Assembly (NCBI RefSeq): GCF_028858725.1
Contig: NC_084769.1
Location: 1,047,001-1,111,000 of the forward strand
Origin: Colius striatus
Lineage: Eukaryota > Chordata > Aves > Coliiformes > Coliidae
Direction of reading: 5' to 3'
DNA: 64,000 nucleotides
Positions 52,001 to 64,000 of this stretch are shown one piece after another. Position numbers and translations under genes: made by a program. How positions within the stretch are numbered: the stretch's first letter is position 1; the number at the start of each line of letters is the position of its first letter. A model generated the notes under the pieces. It did no database searches, had not been told where the DNA came from, and worked only from the letters and a program-made list of their open reading frames with translations.

Positions 52001-55000
52001 GAGCGCAGCAAAGCCTTTGCTTTCCATGGATTTCACATCTCTGAGGTTCCAAGGTTTTATTACAAGAAACGAAACACTTGGTCAGTGGGAGCTTTTTGCT
52101 GTGTCTGTGGAATATCTGTTGAGACTTGTGTGAACAGGGATGTGGAAAATTGCCCGTTGTTTCTGCAGTTTTTATCCTCCCCGTGTTTTACTGGAGGCAT
52201 TTTCTTTTATGCTATAAACGTGTAGACGGTGCATGCTTGAGAAATCTGGGGATGTTTCGGACTCTTGTGGGTTGAGCTACAGCTGAATCTCTCCATATAC
52301 CTCTAAGTTGCTTTATGCCTGAATGCACTAACCATAAAGGGTTGTAGTAACTCTTACATGTAAGATGAGTGGTTGTGCTTTGAAGTTAGAAGTAGCTTTT
52401 GGCAGCGCTCAGTACTTGGGACAGTTCTTGAAGGGCAGTCCTTGCCAATTCTCACAGCGCTCTCGTGTATCAGATGCCACCTTTGTGTTCCTATAGGTTG
52501 AATAACAGCCTGATGTTTTTGTTAATGGTGACTGCTGCCAAGTGTCGTTAAATAACAATTATGCTTTCACGTATGTTGAGGGTTTGGAGCTCGCTTGTAC
52601 TCTAGAAATGTTAACAATTACTTTTTCAAGCTTTCTGGTTGTCATTTATGAGGGATTCCTCATAAGCTTTCTGTTGTAGAGCTCTGATTTAAAAGATACA
52701 GAGGTATTAGTTTTGGTATTAGCTTCAGGATTTGCAAAGCAACAGTGTGCTGACAGAGAACAGTCTTCTCTTGCCCTTCTTGGTGGTTTACTTCCTTAGA
52801 GGTATATGCCTCTTGCTACTTGTTTTATCCCTTTCTAACATCCTTTCCCATCCCATAACACCCTGTGCAACAAAAAAGGAAATGAAAGGAAGGACCAATT
52901 TCACGAGGTAAGTGTTGAAAAGGGTGTTTTCCTTCTCAGCTATGAAATTTGTCATAACATAAAGAGGTTGTGCAAAGGTGCCTGACTATGTAAACTTGAT
53001 CCTGAAGCCTTCAGGTGGACCAGAAAACCTTGTTTGAGCTCTGTGCCCAAGAGTGAATTTCATTCTAGATGTTATTAAAAGTTCCTGTGCTTAACTGTGG
53101 CATAGCTAACAGCAAATCATCACTTAAATCTCCAAAGTAATAAAGACAGATGAATTACAGTAATGTGAAAATCTGTGCTTCTGCAACAAAAAAAAAAAAA
53201 CCCAAACCCCTAGTACTGTTTGGATTGCATCTGACCCACAAATACTTGGATAGCAGTCTTTCAGAACTGAACTGAAACTTAATGTGAATTTAACTGTTCC
53301 AGTGAGAATTTAACCGTTCCAGGGAATCAAAGTTGTGAATCACGGTGCTCCAGTAAAAACACAGAAGTATCATAAACAGTAAAGCCACGTGACATTTGTT
53401 CTGTCTGGAATAGTTGTGGTTTCTGAGCTGGAAGTTGGAAGTGCTTGTTATCACCCTTTTCAGGAGTTATGTACCACCAGGGTACATGACTGAGAGGCAT
53501 CCACTTATAGGCAGGGTATAAAAGGTTGATAAATCACAAAAAAGACATACCTTTATGTGGAAAAAATGCATTCAGCATTTTTTTTCCCTGAGTAAAGTAT
53601 GCAGAAAACCTGCTTAAATGGGGCATATAATTTTTAATGAATCAGACCCTTTCTCCTAGGAAATGAAGCAAGTATGATAAATATGATGGAAACTGGTGAA
53701 TATCTAGGGTCTAGTAATCATATCAGATTTGAAATCCACCTGAGGGTTTATATGAAAGGTAGTAGCTCAAAAAGATTAGTCTTTAGACTGGCAGGCTTTG
53801 AGGAATGTGGGATAAATGGAAGAAATTTGATTGTCATCAATTAAGAAAAAAGCCCACTGAAGGTAGGGAGGTACTAAAAGGATAACTGGACAAGGGGCAT
53901 GTTAGTTTCTGTAAATCAACAGCCCAGTTGCTTAAAGAATAACTTCTAAGGGATCCAGGCATTACTTTCTTGGGAGTGCCTACCCTGCAGTACAACTTCC
54001 CTTGTCTCATTTCCTTTGTTTGACCAACACTTTGGTGTTTGCTGAATACAAGTGACCCCAGTTTTAGCAGTCCTCCTAAGAGGAAATTCTCCCTAAATTC
54101 TCTCTAAAGCTTCTAGTGGCTGGAGGTTGTGTTGTATCACCCTTGCATCCTCTCTGCTTTTTGGATTTGTGGGGATGGCAGTTGTCATAGAGTGGGCAAA
54201 CGTATCTCAGTAGATCAGTGTATGCCAGTGTTAAAATTACCTCTGACTGTAGCTGTGTGAATGTGGGCATACTGCCAGCTGCATTGCCAGGGCAATTAAA
54301 GGACATCTCATTTTTGTTGGTGCTGTCGTCATTTTAAAAAGCAGCACAGAAAGCCAAGACAAAGACCCTTCCTTCAGAGCTGCTGATCTGCAGTGGGGAA
54401 GTGGGAAAACTTAAAGCTATTGGGGAAAATGTGCTCGCAAAGTTTCTTCAAATGCTGAGCAAGCAGATAGCAGTGGATGGCATTGTCTGCTTTACCTCCC
54501 CATGTCTGTCACCAGGAACCAAACCCCACCACAGCTGACCCCAATGGGATAGCAGTGGGTTTTACTGCTCGTTATGCCATAATTGATGGGACTACAGTGC
54601 TTAAAGGGTTTGAGATGAGAGGATATTCTTTCTGGGTGAATTAAACCAGTTGCTTGAGAAGAAAGGTAGCAAAAGAAATTCTGTGGAAGCAACCTTAAGG
54701 TTGTTCAGAGTGTTGCTTGTAAGACTGAAGGTTTTGAGATTCCCAGTGTAGATCTCAAGCTTGAGGACTGAGGAAACTGGAGCCTTTCCTTACCACAATC
54801 TCTTCAGCAGGCTGGGAACACTGTGTAACGCTGCACTTTGGATTTTGGAACTGACATGTAGAAGCTCTCTTGATGACTACAACTGTCATTATTGTTGGAA
54901 TTGTCAAGTAGAAGGGTTTGACAGGTTGATTTGGGAAAAAAACTTCCCACCAGATAGTCACATGGGGCAGATCTGCCTTTCTCTCATGAAGTGAACAGTG

Positions 55001-55919
55001 CTACCTGAATTTAACCAGTGGAAAACCTGGCTCTTGGGTTAGGTGGCAAGTTCTTCCCTAAAAGATGACCTGCAGCTTCCAGAACTAGCATGCAAGCTGC
55101 ATGTCAGACACAAGGTTTTGTCCCTGTAAAAATGTCCTGTTAAACTTCTCCCAGGTAAAATCAAATCCAAAGCGCAACACTACTTGGAAATGTCCTGTTG
55201 CTACTTTATACAAGGTCTGAGGCAGAAAAAACGTTGGCAAAGGCAGCTGTTCAGAAACATTGTGCAAAGTACAGCTATTATTGCCTTTTCAGTTTCCTGA
55301 TAGGTTCTGAGGAATGGCCCTCACTTTTAAGTCTATAACAGACAAGAATTAATTGATGTAGTTCTTGGTCTCTGTTCAGTCAAACTTTAAGGTTGGGAAT
55401 TGTGCCTCTTAAAGTGCCATTTTAAGCTGTGACTTGGAATGACTTACAGCTGCTCTCTGATTATGTAGAAATACACAAATGAGGAATTTTTCTGGGCCAC
55501 AACAAAGCCCCCCCATGCTTACAGTTTCTTCTTTCCTTACATTACTGAGGCCCCTGAAGTCACTGGTTCACTTTATGCAAGTCCAACCAAGAATACTGCC
55601 TGTAAGAAATTAGGAGTCCAAAGACATCAACAACAAAGCAGGAATCGGAGAGAGGATGGACAGAAGGAATTCATATCTAGCACCAGTCATGTCATTTCTT
55701 TTTTACACCCAGATGCTTGGATAAACTTGGACACTTGAAAAAAACCAAATGTCCTGTGAAGACTTAGGATAGAAAGCCTATCTGATGATGTATTTGTGAG
55801 ACAGTCAGTGACCCTCTGTTCTCTGTGCTGCCTACAGGGTGAGCCTTGTGATTTATTATTGCCTTACCTGGAGATCTGGGTGCAGGGGATCACTGCTGAT
55901 CACAGCAGTTCCAAAATAG

Positions 55920-56160
55920 AAATAACCTGCATTTCAAAAGAGTATTTTATGGCTAATTTATAATTCTCCCATGCAAATTACAACAATTTGACAGTTCTCC
56001 AGTGATATGTGTATTGCATCAAAAGCATCCGAGGTGCACTTGTACACTGTATGATGTAATTGCTTCTCATTGGCAGGACAGTTGTATGGTCTCTACTTAA
56101 TTCTAAGGAGTATTTTCTAATACTGGCCTCCCGCTTTAATCATTTACCACTTGTAATTTT
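55920..56160. promoter_or_regulatory. Candidate conserved noncoding element with octamer-like site
   Basis: TTTATGGCTAATTTATAATT, CCCATGCAAATTACAACAAT (POU octamer ATGCAAAT), ATGATGTAATTGCTTCTC. Repeat-free and AT-rich. Inference only. Confidence 0.25.
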
Positions 56161-56835
56161 GTCTTGACATGTATATATTGTGTTTCTCTGGGATATGGTG
56201 CACTCTACAGAAACTTTGGGCATTTTATATCTTCCCACTTTATTTCTTTTTCTAAGATTACATACTTTAAGGGGAGCTTTAAAAGTGGTAAGATGCTTTT
56301 ACCTGTCTTTCTGAGATTCTGGCACCTTTGGTGGCAACAAGGAAAGAAGACTGTGTTGTTTTGTATTTTAAGCCATCTCACGTGGATCTTCAACAAAACA
56401 CCTTCCTCAGGAAAATGGTGCTTCCTGAGAGAGTTTCAGTGAAACAGCTATCAAAGAACTAAGTTTTCAAATGGTGTTCACGAGACTTGACTGCATCCCA
56501 ATCAGAGGTGGCTGGAGGGTCAAGAAATTTGTTAGATTTAGGTTGGATGTATGTGGCAGATCTTTTAATTATGTCCATCTGTTTTTCCTCACAGTCTGCA
56601 TCTATTTCAGACTTCACTTTCAATTCCTTGTGATGTTATTAATGGAGTGGTTTTGAAGTGGCAAACCACGTGCTTACGTCTTATGAGGTGGCTAGACTAC
56701 CTTGAGACTAACTACCTACATCCACTAGCAGAAATGCAGAGCTACTTCAGGCAACAATCTTAAGCCTGAGCAGTTCCAGATTTCATGAGTTTACATAGAC
56801 TTGGTCTTGATTTACTTATTTAAAAAACAATGGTT

Positions 56836-57015
56836 TGGGTTATCAAGTATTGGAACAAGCTGCCCATGGCAGTGGTGGAGTCCCCATCCCTTGAGGGATC
56901 CCAAAGCTATGGGGCTGAGGGACATGGGTTAGTGGTGGCCATGGCAGTGCTGGGGGAATGGATGGACTCGATGTTCTTAAAGGTCTTTTCCAACCAAAAC
57001 AATTCTGTGATCAAT
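56836..57015 (+). mobile_element. CR1 LINE 3' fragment
   Basis: GCCCATGGCAGTGGTGGAGT, CCATCCCTTGAGGGATCCCA, TGGACTCGATGTTCTTAAAG and CCAACCAAAACAATTCTGTG. Confidence 0.92.
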
Positions 57016-57714
57016 TGTAGGATGGGAAAGGAGTGGCATTAGAATGCAGTGAAGTTACGCAGATGAGTGCTTTCAGGTGAATACACAGGACAGTAGTAAG
57101 TGTCAAGGGCTTTTAACATTTTTAAGATTAAGCAATGGTGAAAGTGCTGAGAAGTGGAAAAAAGTAGTGCAGAACTGATATTTTATGATGAAGATTTAAT
57201 GAGGATTTCGCCTTGGCCACTGCATTAAATCAGATTCACTGTGATGGAGTTCTCATGCTTTTGGAAAATTCTGAAGTTCTTTTGATTACAAAGGAAAAGT
57301 GGAAAGTTTTGTTGGGGGAATTAATGTCATTAATGTCATGTTTTTAAGAATGAACACAGGAGACTAGCTAGAATATTAAGTTAAACCTGGAGTGTTTTTT
57401 CTCTCTTGGAGGCTTGGGGTAATTGACACTTGAACACCATTCTTACTGTGAGCAGCTCTCCGCTTTACTGTTCGTCGTGCATTTTCTTGTTTTGATATGT
57501 GTAACTTCAGAATTGTAGGAGGAGTGCCACATTTTAGGGTGGGTCAGAGTTGTCATCTTCTATCCTTTTCTTGTGAGTGATTCTGCCAAGATCTATAAAT
57601 TCAAGGGAAGCATTGCTGTAATTCTTTGTGCATCACCAGCTTCATCCCAAGGCTCCCTGCCAGGCTGTCCCCTCTCCGAGTCTCAGGCAAAGTGAGCGTG
57701 TTGCTGTGTTGGTG
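57016..57714. other. Unique DNA between two CR1 copies
   Basis: AT-rich; no feature recognised. Confidence 0.45.
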
Positions 57715-58077
57715 GAGAGGCTGAGAGGAGACCTACAATCTCTACAACTACCTGACAGGAGATTGTAGTGAGGTGGGCATTGGTATCTTCTCTCCAGAAA
57801 TGAATGAAAGGATGGGAGGAAACAGCCTCAAGTTATGCCAGAGGAGGCTGAGATTGGAGCTGAGGCAGAACTGTTTCCCTTGGAAGGGGTGTCAGCCCCT
57901 GTGCCAGGCTGCCCAGGGAGGTGGGGGAGTGCCCAGCCCTGGAGGGATCCCAAAGCCGTGGAGCTGAGGTGCTGAGGGCTGTGGGTCAGTGCTGGGCTGG
58001 GCAGGGTGAGGGGAGGACTGGGACTCCATCAGCTTAAAAGATTTTTCCAACCAAAATGATTCTGTGACTCTATGATC
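57715..58077 (+). mobile_element. CR1 LINE 3' fragment
   Basis: AGGCTGAGAGGAGACCTACA, TCTACAACTACCTGACAGGA, CCAGGCTGCCCAGGGAGGTG and the tail AATGATTCTGTGACTCTATG. Sense orientation, 5'-truncated. Confidence 0.93.
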
Positions 58078-61000
58078 CTGCACGTGAAACACAGGTGGGC
58101 GAGGCTTATGGCATGGTGTGGTGTGGGCACCTGGGCACAAGCTTCTGGGAAGCTCATTTCGTCTTTTAAATTTGAAACTAAGGGTAGGACCAAGAATGCA
58201 GAAAAATGTTGATGTGCACTTTTATTCAGAAATACGATCTGATGTGGTGATTATGCTCCATTAGAATAGATATCTGCAGTCTCTGCCTTGCCTTTGTACA
58301 CTGGTTTGGGATCATGTGTGATGCCCAGCAGCCTGGTTTTTATGTACCAGTAATATACAGGCCATTTTTATAAACAACTGTGATGCAGCCAAGCGAGTCC
58401 CATTAGATTGTTTGTTTTGATCTCTCTAGTTTCTCACTAGAATACAGCGGTACAGCTGCAGAACAATTGTACATTGTCCCCACTCAACAGAGGTGTATAT
58501 CCATGTGGAGGCAGGGCTATTAGAATGTTTTAAACATTCATTTAACCAGGACAGATCACTGCTTTATGTATGATACTTTAGGCTCTTTAAGGTATATATA
58601 AAGTGTAATGTATCCTCCCCAATAACAACAATCAAACATGAATAAACAAATGAACTTAGGGTGAGAAGTGAAGCAAAAGTGACCTTCAGTTTTCTACAGC
58701 TGGTTTACTCAAAGACTGAGCAAACATTTCTTTCTGTGACCGAGTATTCTGTGTTCTTTTCCGATGTCTGTTATTTCCATATGCAGGCAAAATCCTTTGC
58801 TGCTCAAGCCTAACGTGTACACCCTCCGTGAACCTGAACTTGGGTTATTTGTTGTACAGAACCTGTCTTCCCAGGTCACGTAAGACAGAAAGCTGTTGTG
58901 ACTTGGCTGCAAAGCATTTATATACCAACGATACTTTGCTAGTTCTTCTGAAGTTCTTTACAAAGCTTTGGGCTCAGATTTGTTCCTATTAATTGTTTAA
59001 TTCACATATTTTAGCCCATAGTCTCCTGATCCTCTCAGGTGATGCTGCTGTGGTTTGGGTCACTGTGCACCACTGAGGCACAGGCAGAAAACTGGGACTT
59101 TGCTGACACAGGAGTTCCAGAGCAGAGGTGAGAAAGTCTGCTGCTTCCTAGCCACACTGAAATGGGGCCTCTGTTTGGAAGGTTTTGTACAAGAGTTTCC
59201 CAACATAGTAAGCTGCGCCACAGTCATTTTCTTTTCAAAATGAGAAAGGAGGGAGATGTCTGCGGAGATGTAATTCTCCATTTAGAGAAGACTGAGTTGT
59301 TTAAACACGATGCTTTGAGCTCCTTTTGCTGGTTATGGTGGATGCAGTAAATATACACTGAATATGTTTTTTGATGCCAGTTACCAGTGGTGACAGAATG
59401 GTGAAAATTGCAGGACATTGGTCAAAAGATGGATAACCATTCACTTTTGTGGCTCATTCTAATGGCTGGAAATGATTAGAAGTAGCTGAAGGAAGCAGAT
59501 GTTTATAAACATTTCTGAGTGTTACGATCTTTTGAAAGTATTTACCATTTCCAAGAACTTTCATGCTGCCTTGCTCACAAGGAAAGCATGTTCAAAGCAT
59601 GTGGCTCTCCATGTGTGTTAGTGGTGGAAATGTTGCATACCCCCATTCAAACCCCTTTGGGCTGGGAATCATTTCCCATGGGTGCAGATACTGCTGCGGC
59701 TCTACCTGGGACGTGCTGATGGTCTTGGCCACACGCTGGAGCGATGGCAGAGGTTGCTTCTGGCAGTGTCTGAGGGCCATGGAACATTTGCCAAAGAGGT
59801 CTCTGATGCTTTGTCCTCTGTTCTGAAGTCGCTTCACAGCTGGTTTCTCACTATGAACATCTTCTGCGTTACAAAGCTCGTGCTCCAGAGCTGATGTTAA
59901 ATTGTTCATAACAGAGAAAAGGATGTGTGTAATTTTTTATGTGCATAGCTAATTCATCCAGATTCACATTTTGCTGTAATTAAGTACGTTTTATATATCA
60001 AGTATAATTAATATTCTAGGACATCCAAAGGACGGTACTTAAATACCTAAATTTTGTTAATGGGCTCAGTATATGAGGCTGTTTTGTAAGCACAGGACTA
60101 CATAATTGTTCAGGGATAACCCTAGATCTTTCATTAGCGATCTAATGTACCACCCAGGCTAAACCACCTATTTATCTGGAGGGCAATTGATTATAAACAC
60201 AGATTTAACTAACAAATCAATCATCATAGCTGAGATTATACTGCCAATCCTCTTTTAGTGGATTTTTTTTATCCATTAGGACCTAAAGTGTCACTTATTA
60301 ATATCTTCTATACCTTTGTTGACTCTCAATAAAATATGGGTAGAGAACTCTTATGTTTTAAAAAAATAGTGCAAATGCCGTATTTTTGGGCTATCCTGTA
60401 ATTCTAGGAATTATTTATCCATGTGATTGACCAACATTCCTCTGTTTCAAAACCAAATATGTAAACTAATATTACAGGCCTGTTCTGTAACCACAGGTAG
60501 AATCGTCTGCAATAGCTTGTGGTTTCAGTCTTAAATGTTTGTACTCCTGTAGGACATTAGTTCAAAACCCATTTGCAGGAGGGGAAAAATATGTCCATTG
60601 ACTTCAGTGGGCTTGGGAATCATCACAATCTTGGGAATCATCACAGTCAGCATGCAAGGGAAAAGGCAAAAGTCAGGATCAGAACTTTCCAAGATCAGGT
60701 TCTCTCTGGATGTCCAGGAAATGTTCGTGTCTGAGAGTGGAGCTCAATGTTTCATATGTTATTTTTGCAGAGGTATGTTCTAAAAGCAATAGGCAAGACT
60801 TGTGTACAAGAATTCAGTAACATAAAGCAAGCTAAGACTTACAGGGCCAAGTTCTCCTACTTTCCCTTGTTCTTGATGCCATCAACATGTAGAAGTCTTT
60901 TATAACATCAGTAGAACATCTTGTGGTGTGAGGGGAGCATAATACTGAGTACAGGGAATCAGAGTCTGGCTTGGAGACCATCCTGTTGGATGCATCCAGT

Positions 61001-64000
61001 GTCACCTGGTAATGGTTGAGGATGTCTGCCCCAGAAATACTGATGAATGATCAAAATCTTAATGTTTATATTCTCCGTATCATGCCAGAAATCAACCCCC
61101 TGTCCCCTCTTTTTTTCTTTCCTCTTGGGCTTCAGCCTTGGGACTATGAGCAACAAGACACTTTCACCCATATGGAATCTTTGATGAGAGTCCTGCCTGT
61201 TGATGGCCCTGAGTGCACGTGGAGGGATGGGAGGAGGATCTACACGGGCAGGGGGAGGCTAGCAGCAGCCTTTCTGCATGACTGCATTTGAGGAGTGGGA
61301 AGAGTGGCTTCATTACATCTTTTGATTCCTGTTTTTTGCTGCATTGTGCAACACTTAAGTCTCATACCAGCCCTCAAGCACATTGTAACGCTCCTTCCCT
61401 CTGTATGACTCAATCTATACCGTTTTCCTCTGCTAGATGCAGAGCAGCTCTGTCAGTGCACTCTGTGTCATGTTACTGGGTGTCTGTCTGTGTTCAGCGT
61501 TACACTGGTTGAGCTTGTGCCCCGTGACTAATTCATACAGTTCTTAACGGGTTAACCTTTAACTTCCAACACCTTCTGTGAGACTTTCTGTATCACCCTG
61601 TCCCACAGCATGAGTGACAGAGTGCGAAGACTAGCATGACATTGTGTTAGAAATACAGGACTGCCATTGGGAAGGAAAATGGCAAAAGAAGTGTCTATCA
61701 GCTTGTTGTCTAAAAGCTATTTGATGCTTTCAGGGGTAGAAGAGTTTATCTAGAGCTTTAAGCATACCTTTAAAACGATGAGACTGGCTCACAGCGGGGT
61801 TCTTCTGGCACAGAGCTGTGATGCACATCCCTTCAGTGAGTAAATGTCATCGAAGAATCTAGAACTTGACAGATCAGGTCTTCAGTTCTCTTCTCCGTCC
61901 AGCTCAGAATTTGAAGGCTTCTGCTCTTTAGGACCACATATCTTTTATCGTAGTAGGTTGAGAGCTCAGGATGGCCTTTGCATGTGAGTGCTCACTGTGC
62001 TATTAGCATTCTGGAAGCAACTGACAAGCAGTAGAATTTCTAAAAGTTCCTGAAAAATGCAACTGAATCTTTAATCTTTCCAGTATACACCCTTTGCAAG
62101 GTGGTTTGGTGGCTCCTCCATCCAGTCGACTCTTAGTGTGAGCGACAGAGTGCGTCATTTGGTTGCACGTAGAGAAAGAGCACAGAGATGGAAAACAAGT
62201 CTTGGGTTGCAGACAAAAACTAGGTTCTTAGAGGACTGTGTTTGCCTTCTCTTTTGTCTTCTTTGCTGTTCACTTAACTAGTGCACACCCAGTGTCTGTT
62301 TTGGATAAGTCTCTAACGTGTGCATTCAGCAGCTGAAGGCTGAGTGAGAAATGAAGATTGCCTCAGGTTAGGGGATTGCTGGGCGATGGAAAAAGGGTTT
62401 CTATCCGCTGTTCCTGCTCTGTGATGTGTTCAAGAATCTGATGTCTGTCGTCTCCCACTTTCTCAAAACGAGGAGATATCAATGCAATATTTTTCAGGAG
62501 TGTTTAATACACAGTGATATTGTTTGTACTACTGTTATTCTCTGCTTTCTGCTTGGGCAACTGCACCTCTGTCATCAGTGTTTCAGGAGAAAAAAAACCC
62601 CACGGTGTTATGAAGGTGAACTTAAGAGTTTTGAAAAATTCTGGGTTTTTTCCCCTATTTCTTATTTCTTGTTTATACACCAGAATACCAGATGGGTCAG
62701 TATTACAGGCTTTGCCTGAGATTTTTGTTTTGTGGAGGGTAAATGAGCATGGGAAGATGATATTTCGTGAATATAAAGTCTCTAAAAATATTTCAGAGGC
62801 AAGTTTTGTGGGTTTTTTTTACAAATACTTGTCTGTAACTTCTGGTAGCAAATTCATAACACAGGGTGGATGATTCATGACTTGGGAATGTGTGCACACC
62901 TTGAGATAATGTTAGTTAGATAGTTTTTATGGATATGTTGAGATTATTATGATCATCCCAGTAGCACATTTGATAAATGAATGTAATTACAAATACAATA
63001 GCAATTGATGTGATCACAGTGTTTACAAAGTGTGGTTCATTTTTTGTATTGATTGGAAGTTTCAGAGAAGATGTGGAAGTATTCACTGAGATCTCATAAA
63101 AGAAAAAGCTGTGGCTGAGGGAGCCTGGTCAGATGCACCAGACCCTTCATAGCAAGGATGCTGCAGTTAGTCTCTGCTTGACAACTTTGGAGTGGAGTGG
63201 AAATGCATGTTGTGGTATCTTTCCCATGAGGTCTCCCTTTTAGAGACTTTTGCATTCACCTAATTTGCCTTTTTTTCTTCCTGGAAGACAAAGAGCAAAA
63301 GGGGTAATCTACCTCTGAAAACACCAGGTTTGTTCCTGTTTCACTTCAGAGTGAGAAAGGTCATTTTTAAAGCTCTGTCAAAAACTTCGTTTAACATAAA
63401 AATTAGAAACCAAACCACAAAACAAACAAAACCTACCTGTTGTGCTGTGTTTTAGTGCATGGTTATTAACTAATACATGAAGTAGTATGCTTCAGAAAGC
63501 CTATGGGGTTTTTTTAGCTCAGGCTAGTTACCATAATTTAGGATGTCTGCAATTGTGGGATACATTCAGATATATACCAGTGAAGGTTGGTCAGCATTTT
63601 CCTGTTGGAGTACATGCTCCTTATATAAACTAGCACATGAAAAGAGAAGCTGTAGAGAAAAGACATCAAAGTTAGAATTGCTCAAAAGGAAGGAGATGAT
63701 GCTGCATCAGTCACAAAGGAATTATTGAACTAGATCAGAGATCAGCTATGAAGCTGCACCTAGTGAGACTAGTCCTAAATGAGGGAGACAAACTGGGTTT
63801 AAGTGTATTTCAACAATGGGTAAGTCTGTCCTTCTAGCTCTGCATGTCCTTCTGGATTTAGAAGGGATTCTTCATGATAAAACTAGACTTTTCAAAAGAA
63901 CTGTTAATGCATGCATGTATTCACTGGTATCCAATTTGTGATGTATTTGGTCTCCTTTCCGGTATTCCTGTAGCTGCTTGTGTATTTTTAACTTCCAGTT
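58078..64000. other. Gene desert, unique AT-rich DNA to the window end
   Basis: No coding exon or RNA gene is supported. It contains an 18-bp tandem duplication (60612-60647), an NBRE octamer AAAGGTCA (63356-63363) and the AT-rich element 59930-60520. Confidence 0.5.
59930..60520. promoter_or_regulatory. AT-rich candidate conserved noncoding element
   Basis: About 600 nt of repeat-free AT-rich DNA with many homeodomain/forkhead-type cores (GTAATTAAGTACG, AGTATAATTAATATTC, GGCAATTGATTATAAACAC, CAAATCAATCATCATAG). There is little GC or CpG. It resembles gene-desert enhancers around developmental regulators. Conservation was not testable. Confidence 0.3.

Larger units (their letters stand above)
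48008..56835. other. Gene desert, unique AT-rich DNA
   Basis: Nearly 9 kb with very few repeats and no supportable gene. AT-rich candidate elements at 48955-49085 and 55920-56160 are listed separately. Confidence 0.5.

Overview
This is vertebrate nuclear DNA, almost certainly from a bird. About a dozen CR1 LINE 3' fragments carry the short tail typical of avian CR1 (AATGATTCTGTGATTCTAT-like). Introns are small, CpG islands are very GC-rich, and there is no sign of mammalian Alu or L1. Nothing is prokaryotic. Most open frames are chance frames in GC-rich, CR1 or tandem-repeat DNA.

The only protein-coding gene that can be read completely is NR4A2 (NURR1), an orphan nuclear receptor and immediate-early transcription factor, on the + strand. 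It has two noncoding leader exons (about 27870-28078 and 28739-28861) and six coding exons (29019-29882, 30604-30733, 30807-30970, 31370-31572, 31952-32130, 32224-32480). Together these give an intact 598-residue protein with conserved splice sites. A 3' UTR of about 1.4 kb follows, with a probable poly(A) signal at 33840-33845. The promoter lies in a large CpG island. It holds a perfect CRE, an inverted CCAAT box, GC boxes, an octamer, CArG-like sites, a palindromic pair of CRE half-sites and a striking 96-nt palindrome.

Upstream of NR4A2 (1-27 kb) is an intergenic regulatory interval. It contains a convergent tRNA-Gly(GCC)/tRNA-Ala(CGC) pair at 11.4-11.8 kb with a 63-bp-arm inverted repeat between them. 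It also has a 48-bp minisatellite (20.5-21.5 kb), an orphan CpG island (22.6-23.45 kb) and several AT-rich stretches that look like conserved noncoding elements. The CpG island at 2.4-2.9 kb with a minus-strand donor is a candidate for the promoter and first noncoding exon of GPD2, the expected head-to-head neighbour. No GPD2 coding exon is in the window.

Downstream of NR4A2 (34-64 kb) there is a CpG-rich block just after the poly(A) site. After that comes a gene desert of unique AT-rich DNA with scattered CR1 fragments and no supportable gene. This agrees with the large gene-poor interval known on that side of NR4A2 in other vertebrates.

The observations most worth checking are the two long near-perfect inverted repeats in regulatory islands, a spliced 48-codon uORF ending 4 nt before the NR4A2 start, a tandem splice acceptor at the first residues of coding exon 6, and the tRNA pair.
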